A DNA stretch of 7,952 bases, taken from an uncultured bacterium. Lineage in GTDB: Bacteria > Patescibacteriota > Patescibacteriia > Patescibacteriales > Patescibacteriaceae. The stretch is taken from the NCBI GenBank assembly GCA_937868555.1, contig CALMNI010000083.1:1-7952 (forward strand). Reading direction: 5' to 3'. The notes beneath the pieces are model-generated. The model did not search any database and was not told where the DNA came from. It saw only the letters and a program-made list of their open reading frames with translations. Each line of letters opens with the position of its first letter. The first letter of the stretch is position 1. This document shows positions 1 to 6,077 of the stretch, in pieces. Made by a program: the position numbers and the translations under genes.

Positions 1-110
1 ATGTCTTTCTGTTCCTTGTCTCCAAAAACATCTATAACTTCATCTTTAAAAAAAGCGTCCTTTTTTTTCGGCTCAAAAACTTGACTAAAGGTCGCTGAAT
101 ATTTCTCCAT
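1..110 (-). CDS. Partial hypothetical protein (N-terminus only)
   Basis: An open frame begins with ATG at 110-108, 4 bp after the stop of the VOC gene, and stays open for 36 codons until the left edge of the window. The visible peptide is hydrophilic and charged (it starts MEKYSATFSQVF and continues through a KKKD stretch and an acidic DEVIDVFGD stretch). It has no signal peptide or membrane segment, so a cytosolic protein is likely. I do not recognise the family. Its position directly behind the VOC gene on the same strand suggests co-transcription from the promoter near 548-556. No Shine-Dalgarno sequence precedes the start. The frame contains an A8 run and a T7 run on the coding strand (61-68 and 48-54), which code for Lys and Phe. 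With only 36 codons visible, chance openness cannot be fully excluded, but spacing and strand support a real gene. Confidence 0.6.
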   Translation of the reverse strand, partial: MEKYSATFSQVFEPKKKDAFFKDEVIDVFGDKEQKD

Positions 111-114
111 ACAA

Positions 115-513
115 TTACGCTAAATCCATAAAGGGATTAAAAGCCACTTCCCACAAAAAGCCGTCTAGATCAGCAAAGTAGCCAGAATAGCCGCCCCAAA
201 AAACCTTTTGGCCGGGCTTGATTATTTTTGCCCCAGCTTTTTCAGCCAAAGCCAAAGTTTCATCAACTTCTTGTTCTGAATTAACGTTATGCGCCAAAGT
301 AAAACCGCGAAAACCGGAACCAGCTTCATCGCTAAGCGAATCTTTAGCTAATTCCGCTCGAGGAAACAAAGACAGCCAGGTGCCTTCCAATTTAAAAAAA
401 GAAACTCCTTCATTATCGCCTTCAAGCGGAAAGCCGAGGCCATCGCGATAAAAGCGGGTTGAGGTTTCGAGATCCTTGACTCCTAAAGTAATAAGGCTGA
501 TTTTCGGCTTCAT
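115..513 (-). CDS. VOC family protein (glyoxalase/bleomycin-resistance fold)
   Basis: This 132-residue protein has the length and two-module layout of a small single-domain VOC (vicinal oxygen chelate) protein. The N-terminus reads MKPKISLITLGVKDL followed by TRFYRDGLGF, the usual first beta strand and helix (residues 5-28). The C-terminus has YFADLDGFLWEVAFNPF (about 112-128), the family's typical last strands; E122 is in the position of the usual metal-ligand glutamate. Family members include glyoxalase I, dioxygenases and drug-binding resistance proteins, so the substrate cannot be named. No signal peptide; cytosolic. The frame extends upstream to 603, but the extra 30 residues do not resemble the family and run into the divergent gene, so the start at 513 is preferred. 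No Shine-Dalgarno sequence is visible. It is probably transcribed from the extended -10 at 548-556 together with the partial gene that follows 4 bp downstream. Confidence 0.9.
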   Translation of the reverse strand: MKPKISLITLGVKDLETSTRFYRDGLGFPLEGDNEGVSFFKLEGTWLSLFPRAELAKDSLSDEAGSGFRGFTLAHNVNSEQEVDETLALAEKAGAKIIKPGQKVFWGGYSGYFADLDGFLWEVAFNPFMDLA

Positions 514-521
514 AGGCCCGG

Positions 522-549
522 TTGAAAAAATAAGTAAGATCCTTATAAT
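522..549 (+). promoter_or_regulatory. Promoter of the plus-strand membrane protein gene
   Basis: A TTGAAA hexamer at 522-527 (consensus TTGACA, 5 of 6) is followed by a 16-bp spacer and a perfect TATAAT at 544-549. The expected transcription start, about 7 bp downstream of the -10, falls at or within a base or two of 556, the A of the ATG. The mRNA would therefore be leaderless or nearly so. The -10 is one half of the palindrome TATAATTATA (544-553). The element match is seen directly; activity is inferred. Confidence 0.65.
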
Positions 550-556
550 TATAGCA
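548..556 (-). promoter_or_regulatory. Extended -10 promoter of the VOC gene
   Basis: Read on the minus strand, 556 to 548 gives TGCTATAAT, an extended -10 (TGn followed by consensus TATAAT). No good -35 is present at the matching distance, which extended -10 promoters can tolerate. Predicted transcription start is near 541, giving an untranslated leader of about 28 nt before the VOC start at 513. It shares the palindrome 544-553 with the plus-strand promoter, so RNA polymerase could bind in either orientation but not both at once. Confidence 0.5.
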
Positions 557-1005
557 TGAAGCAAAAAATTCTCCTCCTTCCCTTCTTTCATATCCACATG
601 CACAACCGCCTCCGCTGGCAGGTTGTTCTCTATTGCTTACTGGGATTAGTTTTTCTTGCCATTTCAACCTACTACACCATACAAGAAAGCTTTCGCCTGG
701 CTTTCCCTTTAGGGGGCTTTTTCTTTGGAACAATTGCCGGAGTTATTTTTTCAAGAATCTGCCGCATTAGCTGGGATCATGGCGCCAAACAAGTTATTGG
801 ACGCTTTGACGGCATTGGGTTTAGCTTACTGGTTGCCTTTATTATTTTTGAATTCTTTAGAGATGATATAGTCGGTCTTTTTGTAAATGGATCAGCTATT
901 ATTACTACTAGCTTTGCCCTCCTGTCAGGTATTATGGCCGGACGAGTTATTGGCATTAGAGGGAAAGTTCGAGATGTACTAAGAGAACAAAATATTATTA
1001 AATAA
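556..1005 (+). CDS. Small four-helix membrane protein, function unknown
   Basis: This 149-residue protein is not one I recognise. It has four hydrophobic segments at about residues 21-41, 48-69, 85-102 and 106-128, and a basic C-terminal tail (RGKVRDVLREQNIIK) that is probably cytosolic. TM2 and TM4 contain small-residue patterns (GGFFFGTIAG; SGIMAGRVIG), suggesting tightly packed helices and perhaps an internal repeat of two hairpins. A polar loop with WDHGAKQVIGRFDG separates TM2 and TM3. The ATG at 556 is preferred because a strong -10 element lies exactly where it would start transcription at this codon. The next in-frame ATG at 598 has no Shine-Dalgarno sequence either and would lose only 14 residues. 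It is the only plus-strand gene, divergent from the VOC gene, and its 3' end overlaps the converging FAD oxidoreductase gene by 8 bp. Confidence 0.8.
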   Translation: MKQKILLLPFFHIHMHNRLRWQVVLYCLLGLVFLAISTYYTIQESFRLAFPLGGFFFGTIAGVIFSRICRISWDHGAKQVIGRFDGIGFSLLVAFIIFEFFRDDIVGLFVNGSAIITTSFALLSGIMAGRVIGIRGKVRDVLREQNIIK

Positions 1006-2515
1006 GCTTTGATGCTAAAACCGCCTGAGCCGCATGATAGCCAGGAATTCCGCTCACTCCTCCGCCGCGTTTCGCTCCCGCTCCGCACAAAAAAATATTG
1101 CTAAAATCAGTTTCAACCCCTCTTTGTCCGACCTCGGCCTCCGATTCAGCAAAAGGCCACTGTAAATTGCCTTGAAAAATATTACCCCGCGGCATACCAA
1201 GCTCTTGTTCAATATCAATAGGTGTTTTTGCTTCAATGCAGGGATGCCCATTACTATCAACCGCCAAACAATCTTCAATTTTATCTTCAAGATAAAAATT
1301 AAGCCCCTCTACATACTTCGCTAAAACTTTCTTCCTCATTTCTTCATTATCAGCCATGAACATTTCATACGGTGTATTAAGACCAAAAAAAGTTAAGGTT
1401 TGATAGCCCTTATTACGCAAATCCTCGGAAAGGATAGAATCATCGGCCAAGGTATGGCAATACATTTCTCCGGGTAGAGCTTTTGGCGAGCGCATATTTT
1501 CATACCCCTCATCAACGTGAAAAGTCCCAGCAAAAGCTTTATTGGGATCATATCCTGATTTAAGACGCGGCAACTTAGTGACAAGCATATTAATTTTAAA
1601 TACTGCTCCAGTAACCGTTTGCGGAGCCTGATAGCCCTCTAATAATTGTTCTAATACTAAGGGCGCCGCGTTTACTAACACATAATCCGCTTCTATTTCG
1701 TGCCGTTGACCATCGACAGTAGTAATAACTTTGTTGGGGACGCCATGTTGAATGTTCTCAACACTAACGGCAGTATTAATCTCTCCGCCATGCGTTGTAA
1801 TAATATCAGCTAATTGCTTAGGCAATTGGCCCATGCCGCCAATAGGGACATTCCACTCACCTGTCGCTTGCCCGATTATATGATATAAAAATGTACGATT
1901 TTGCAATAAGGTCGTATCTTCAGGATGAGTATCCATGCCTATTTTCGCATCGGTAAAGACTACGCCGCGCACGATATCATTCTCCAAATATTTTTCGATT
2001 CCCTTACCAAGAGGCTCTTCCATTATCATGCGCCACGCTTCTTTTTCATCATCAGTAACAAATAATTTTTGAAATTCGGCTTTGCTCTGTAAAGGTTCAA
2101 GCATAGTCGGCCATATTTTCTCAGCGACGATTTTACAAAGCTTTTGGAATCGCAGATACTGTTCATATTCGCGATCACTGCCGCATAAATTATTAAAAGA
2201 TTCTTTATCAATGAATAATCCGTCATGCCTGCCATTTTTTACGTACGGGGTAAATGAAGCAATGCTGCGCTTAGCCAGTTCGAAGTTCAAATCTAAGTCA
2301 GTGACAATTTTTCGCGGTAATAAACTAACAAGATACGAATAAACTGAAGGCGCGGCATCAAAGCCGGGAAATATTTTTTGCGATAAGGTTGCTCCGCCGA
2401 TAATATCTCTTTTTTCTAATACGAGGACTGACAAACCTGCTTTAGCAAGATAAGCTCCGGCGACTAAACCATTATGACCGCTGCCTATAATTATAACGTC
2501 GTAGCGGTTTTTCAT
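998..2515 (-). CDS. FAD-dependent oxidoreductase, CrtI/PYROXD2-like (phytoene dehydrogenase-related)
   Basis: This 505-residue flavoprotein belongs to the phytoene desaturase-related superfamily (COG1233 type). The N-terminal Rossmann fold is clear: YDVIIIGSGHNG (residues 5-16, GxGxxG) with the ribose-binding acidic residue E34 in VLVLEKR. A GGMGQLPKQLADI segment in the middle and VLVNAAP further on match the family pattern. The C-terminal FAD-contacting block (about 472-500) contains LCGAGAKRGGGVSGIPG, the family hallmark. Relatives desaturate or isomerise carotenoids or other lipophilic substrates; this branch is mostly uncharacterised, and no carotenoid gene is nearby, so the substrate is unknown. 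The frame is open to 2599, but the extra 28 residues overlap the malic enzyme gene and precede the FAD motif, so the start at 2515 is chosen. It begins one base after the malic enzyme stop (TAG-T-ATG), suggesting coupled translation. It is the last gene of the operon. Confidence 0.9.
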   Translation of the reverse strand: MKNRYDVIIIGSGHNGLVAGAYLAKAGLSVLVLEKRDIIGGATLSQKIFPGFDAAPSVYSYLVSLLPRKIVTDLDLNFELAKRSIASFTPYVKNGRHDGLFIDKESFNNLCGSDREYEQYLRFQKLCKIVAEKIWPTMLEPLQSKAEFQKLFVTDDEKEAWRMIMEEPLGKGIEKYLENDIVRGVVFTDAKIGMDTHPEDTTLLQNRTFLYHIIGQATGEWNVPIGGMGQLPKQLADIITTHGGEINTAVSVENIQHGVPNKVITTVDGQRHEIEADYVLVNAAPLVLEQLLEGYQAPQTVTGAVFKINMLVTKLPRLKSGYDPNKAFAGTFHVDEGYENMRSPKALPGEMYCHTLADDSILSEDLRNKGYQTLTFFGLNTPYEMFMADNEEMRKKVLAKYVEGLNFYLEDKIEDCLAVDSNGHPCIEAKTPIDIEQELGMPRGNIFQGNLQWPFAESEAEVGQRGVETDFSNIFLCGAGAKRGGGVSGIPGYHAAQAVLASKLI

Positions 2516-2516
2516 A

Positions 2517-3656
2517 CTAATACATTGCTTTAGCAACCGCTGCAACAATCCGCTTATCAAACATAGTAGGAATAATTTTTTTTGCCGTCGGTTTAGCAAT
2601 CAAGGCGGCTAGATTATAAGCCGCTCTGATGAGCATCTCTTCGCTAATATGCCTAACGCCGTTATCCAAGGCGCCTCTAAATATTCCGGGAAATCCAAGA
2701 GAATTATTAAGCTGATTAGGAAAATCTGAACGTCCGGTCGCAACAACAGCCGCTCCGGCCTTTTTAGCAATTTCAGGCATAATTTCTGGAACCGGATTGG
2801 CTAAAGCAAAAATAATAGGCTGAGCGGACATCTTTTTAATATCTTCAACTTGCAAGAGGCCAGCCTTAGAAACGCCTATAAAAACATCAGCTTTTACTAA
2901 GGCATCGCTTAAGGAGCCGCGGCGATGAGTTTTATTAATAACTTTTAAAAGATTTTTTTTATGATGATCTAAATCTTTACGATCGCGGCTAATAATACCC
3001 TTGCTATCAAGGACAATAATATGTTGAGCGCCAGCTTTTAATAAGAGCTCGGTAATGGCTTGCCCGGCGGCGCCCGCTCCCGATATTACAATATGTGCGG
3101 AAACTAATTTTTTTCTAACAACTTTTAAGGCATTTAATAAGCCGGCCAATACAACCAAAGCAGTGCCGTGCTGATCATCATGAAAAACAGGAATGGTTAA
3201 TTCTTTTTTCAAACGGGCTTCAATTTCAAAGCAGCGCGGAGCGGAAATATCCTCAAGGTTAATAGCACCAAAACCCGGAGCAATATTTTTTATCGTTGAA
3301 ATTATTTCTTCAGTCTGTTGCGTTGCTAACACAATGGGGAATGCATCAACACCGGCCAGAGCTTTAAACAGCATAGCCTTGCCTTCCATAACCGGTAGAG
3401 CTCCTTCGGGACCTATATTACCCAAACCCAAAACGGCGGAACCATCGGAAATAACTGCGACCATATTCCCCTTCATTGTATACTCGGCCGCTTTTTCGGT
3501 ATGCTCTCCAAGATACGATGAAACAGCCGCCACTCCCGGCGTATAGTACAAATTTAAATCCATGATTGTCTTTAAAGGCGCTTTCGGCGTTACCGCAATT
3601 TTCCCTTTTAACTTTTTATGAATACGCAGTGAACGCTCCGCAAATACATTGGACAT
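2517..3656 (-). CDS. NAD(P)-dependent malic enzyme (oxaloacetate-decarboxylating)
   Basis: This 379-residue protein catalyses oxidative decarboxylation of malate to pyruvate and CO2 with reduction of NAD(P)+. Its length matches the short bacterial form without the C-terminal phosphotransacetylase-like domain. Catalytic and binding residues are intact: YTPGVA with Y38, MEGKAMLFK with K93, metal ligands E135/D136 in LEDI and D160 in FHDDQHGTA, the Rossmann GAGAAG (193-198), ANPVPE with N287, and TGRSDFPNQLNN (307-318). Whether it prefers NAD or NADP cannot be settled from the motifs. It begins 8 bp after the HD-domain gene and ends 1 bp before the FAD oxidoreductase gene, so it is an internal operon gene. 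No Shine-Dalgarno sequence precedes the ATG; the upstream bases are nearly all A and T. It could supply reducing power to the neighbouring oxidoreductase, which is inference from position only. Confidence 0.95.
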   Translation of the reverse strand: MSNVFAERSLRIHKKLKGKIAVTPKAPLKTIMDLNLYYTPGVAAVSSYLGEHTEKAAEYTMKGNMVAVISDGSAVLGLGNIGPEGALPVMEGKAMLFKALAGVDAFPIVLATQQTEEIISTIKNIAPGFGAINLEDISAPRCFEIEARLKKELTIPVFHDDQHGTALVVLAGLLNALKVVRKKLVSAHIVISGAGAAGQAITELLLKAGAQHIIVLDSKGIISRDRKDLDHHKKNLLKVINKTHRRGSLSDALVKADVFIGVSKAGLLQVEDIKKMSAQPIIFALANPVPEIMPEIAKKAGAAVVATGRSDFPNQLNNSLGFPGIFRGALDNGVRHISEEMLIRAAYNLAALIAKPTAKKIIPTMFDKRIVAAVAKAMY

Positions 3657-3664
3657 ATATTTAT

Positions 3665-4312
3665 TTAAATCGTAAATGATTTCAAGGCTTCTATATTCCC
3701 GGCGAGCACATCTTCGCTTATAGTACTCAAGTCGATAGTGCTTACTTCCTGAAGCTGCCGCTCAATACGATGCAGCGACTGTATTAAGACATGATATGAA
3801 TCTGAAGGAATAGCTTTTTCCGGCCTATCCTTATAACGATTGTATCCATCCTCTAGGCGCTCTTGTATTGAAACAATGCCCGCTGGAGCAACTCGAAGAT
3901 CAGCATAAGCGCAAATTTTCTTTTCCCAGCAATTGCTTTGGGCATTTTTTTCCAACAAGGGAAAATCAACATGATCTATATAATCGATTACGTCATCGGT
4001 AACGCCTAATTCTTTAGCAATAGCGATAGAAGCGGCGTGCTCGTCTAGGCCATAGGCATGTTTATAATCGTTTTGCACCTGTTGCCAATATTCTAAGCCT
4101 TCGGGCTCCAAAGCTTCAGGGAAATATCCTAAATTAAACTTTATGATGTTGCCCATGTCGTGCAATAAGGCGGCTTGCGTAACTTTTTCCGTATTAACTT
4201 CAACCGTACAATGATTACAAATATACTGGGCAACAGCCGCAACGCGAAGCTGATGGGCCTGCAAATTAGAAGGCAAACGATAATGCTTATAAATTTCAGA
4301 AATTGTCCGCAT
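3665..4312 (-). CDS. HD-domain protein (putative metal-dependent phosphohydrolase)
   Basis: This 215-residue cytosolic protein has an HD-superfamily active site: H20 (AHQLRVAAVA), the HD pair H51/D52 in LLHDMGN, H92 in DEHAASIAIAKELGV, and D138 in ICAYADLRV. H20, H51, D52 and D138 would form the metal site typical of HD phosphohydrolases. Relatives hydrolyse nucleotides, cyclic dinucleotides or other phosphate esters; the substrate here is not evident. No HDIG or GYP signature of c-di-GMP phosphodiesterases is present. The C-terminal third (about 145-215) is helical and charged and may be a small accessory region. The frame extends to 4354, but the start at 4312 gives a family-like N-terminus and sits one base after the stop of the upstream ABC gene (TAG-T-ATG), pointing to translational coupling. 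Confidence 0.9.
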   Translation of the reverse strand: MRTISEIYKHYRLPSNLQAHQLRVAAVAQYICNHCTVEVNTEKVTQAALLHDMGNIIKFNLGYFPEALEPEGLEYWQQVQNDYKHAYGLDEHAASIAIAKELGVTDDVIDYIDHVDFPLLEKNAQSNCWEKKICAYADLRVAPAGIVSIQERLEDGYNRYKDRPEKAIPSDSYHVLIQSLHRIERQLQEVSTIDLSTISEDVLAGNIEALKSFTI

Positions 4313-4313
4313 A

Positions 4314-6077
4314 CTAGCTTGCCCGCTTATGATGCAACAGCATATTAACTGCATGCTCCATTGAACCGGCGGCTCTTACCTCGCCCGAATTAACAAAGAA
4401 AATTTCATCGGCATTTTCAATAGTATTGAGGCGGTGGGCAATAATAACGCGCGTGGTTGTTGCTGGCAAGGTCGCCACTACCTCTTCAAGCAATTGCTCA
4501 GTCACCGTATCAATATTAGCTGTTGCTTCATCAAGAATTAATAATTCAGGACGGCGTAAAACTGCGCGCATAAAAGCAACTAATTGTTTTTGACCAAGGC
4601 TCATTGTATCGCCGGAAGCACGAACCTCTGTTTGCAAACCTTCGGGAAAACGCGCTAACAATGTTTCTAAACCACTTTTCTTTAAAATTTCAATAACTTC
4701 ATCGCTCGTAAACATTTTTCCCTCTTCATAACCGTACAATAAGTTATCTTGAATGGTTCCCGAAAAGAGAAAAGGTTCTTGCAAAATAAAGCCAATCTTT
4801 CGTACTCGTTCAGCGGCTTCATACGATCTAAGATCTCGTCCATTAAATGTTATCGCCCCAGCTGTTGGATCAAATAAACGCGCCATTAATGAAGCGGTGG
4901 TTGTTTTTCCCCCTCCGGTAGGACCGACGAGCGCATACGTCTTGCCCTTTTCCAAAGTAATATTGATATTGCGCAAAACATTTTCACCTCCCGGATAATG
5001 AAAACTCACATCTTTAAAAGAAAGCAAAGCACTATCTTCGCTCGTTGTTTGATCTGGAATAACAACTAAATCAGACTGCAGCTCTAATATATCGGCCACC
5101 CGCTCCCAAGCCGCCAAGGCTGTCTGCATAGAAGCCCACAAAGCCGCTAACTGGCGTAAAGGCGTATAAAAACGATCAAGATAGATCAAGAAGCTGACGA
5201 GCAAGCCAATCGTAAAATGCCCTTGGGTAATAAGGAAAATACCATACCCGAGCAATAGGAGCTGGGCGGCGTTAGCAAAAAATTCATACACCGGCGTAAA
5301 GATTCCATTGGCGATTCCTGATCCAACAGCCGCGGAAAAGTTTTCTTTGTTCACTTCATGAAAACGGGTGCGGAAATAATCGCGGCGGTTAAAAGCAATA
5401 ATGACTTTAAAATTGTTAAGGCTTTCTTGAATCTCAGCGCTCAATGATCCCGTTGCTTTAAGCGAAGATGAGTTTTTCTTTTTAACCCAAGCCGAAACCA
5501 ATCGGGTAAAAATAAGTATGAGTAAAGCTGGAGCTAAAGAAACGACTCCTAAACGAGGATTTAAAATAATAATAAATATTCCGGCGCCGATAATGATAAA
5601 AACGCTGCCAGCCAAGCGCATCAAGGTTTCTGAAAAAAATTGATTGAGCTTATCCGTATCACTGTTAATTCTTGAAATAAGATCGCCGATTTTATTTTGG
5701 TTGAAGAATGCTACTGGAAGCTCTTGCAATTTAGTAAAAACATTATTACGCAACCTGAACAGCATGCGCTGAGCGACGCTGCCCATGAGCCGCATTTGCA
5801 CAAAGTTGGCGCCAAAAGCGACTAAAAATACTGCCAACAAAATGGCCGACATTAAGAAAACACGATTATAATCACCGCCGCGAATGGCCGTATCAATAGT
5901 ATGGCCGACAATAAAAGGCGCCGCCAAGTTTAGGCCGGAGTTAAGAATAATGGCAAGAAAGGCCAAAATAATATTCTTTTTTTCTTCAGCTAAATAAACC
6001 GAAACAGTTCGAAAAGCGGCCGCTAAAGCGCCTTTCTTTTTTGTCACTTGTTTTTTTTCGCTAAGATTGTAATTCAT
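4314..6077 (-). CDS. ABC exporter half-transporter with catalytic Walker B (heterodimer subunit 2)
   Basis: This 587-residue half-transporter has an N-terminal exporter membrane domain with six helices (about 35-58, 73-97, 153-172, 176-197, 262-285, 289-305) and a C-terminal nucleotide-binding domain. Walker A GPTGGGKT is at 385-392, the Q-loop glutamine at Q433, Walker B LLILDE at 512-517 with the catalytic glutamate E517, and the switch histidine H548 in IIAHRL. The signature motif is MSLGQ (492-496) instead of LSGGQ. In heterodimeric exporters such as TM287/288, BmrCD and LmrCD, one subunit carries the working Walker B and the other the working signature; this protein fits the former. The substrate is unknown (drugs, lipids or peptides are possible). 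The start at 6077 overlaps the preceding ABC gene by 17 bp. The in-frame ATG at 6146 would add a non-family extension and an 86-bp overlap, so it is rejected. Confidence 0.93.
   Translation of the reverse strand: MNYNLSEKKQVTKKKGALAAAFRTVSVYLAEEKKNIILAFLAIILNSGLNLAAPFIVGHTIDTAIRGGDYNRVFLMSAILLAVFLVAFGANFVQMRLMGSVAQRMLFRLRNNVFTKLQELPVAFFNQNKIGDLISRINSDTDKLNQFFSETLMRLAGSVFIIIGAGIFIIILNPRLGVVSLAPALLILIFTRLVSAWVKKKNSSSLKATGSLSAEIQESLNNFKVIIAFNRRDYFRTRFHEVNKENFSAAVGSGIANGIFTPVYEFFANAAQLLLLGYGIFLITQGHFTIGLLVSFLIYLDRFYTPLRQLAALWASMQTALAAWERVADILELQSDLVVIPDQTTSEDSALLSFKDVSFHYPGGENVLRNINITLEKGKTYALVGPTGGGKTTTASLMARLFDPTAGAITFNGRDLRSYEAAERVRKIGFILQEPFLFSGTIQDNLLYGYEEGKMFTSDEVIEILKKSGLETLLARFPEGLQTEVRASGDTMSLGQKQLVAFMRAVLRRPELLILDEATANIDTVTEQLLEEVVATLPATTTRVIIAHRLNTIENADEIFFVNSGEVRAAGSMEHAVNMLLHHKRAS

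Noticed and set aside
48..68. A7-GCGTCC-T8 inverted repeat resembling a terminator stem with T tract
   Set aside because: The stem is only A/T pairs with no GC-rich part, and it lies within the open frame of the partial left-edge gene, coding for Lys and Phe. A slippery A8 run is noted, but no alternative frame supports programmed frameshifting.
514..603. 30-residue N-terminal extension of the VOC gene
   Set aside because: It overlaps the divergent gene and both promoter elements; the VOC fold begins at MKPKISLITLG, so the start at 513 is better.
2516..2599. 28-residue N-terminal extension of the FAD oxidoreductase
   Set aside because: It would overlap the malic enzyme coding region by over 80 bp, and family proteins begin just before the GxGxxG motif; 2515 is the natural start.
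3193..3546. 117-codon plus-strand open frame inside the malic enzyme gene
   Set aside because: It lies fully opposite a conserved enzyme with intact motifs and has no family resemblance; it is a shadow frame.
2517..3656. Malic enzyme gene as a truncated long form (phosphotransacetylase fusion)
   Set aside because: The length and complete motif set match the short bacterial malic enzyme; there is no sign of a lost C-terminal domain or frameshift at 2517.
4313..4354. 14-residue N-terminal extension of the HD-domain protein
   Set aside because: It lies within the end of the ABC gene and looks like read-through of another frame; the start at 4312 has coupled spacing.
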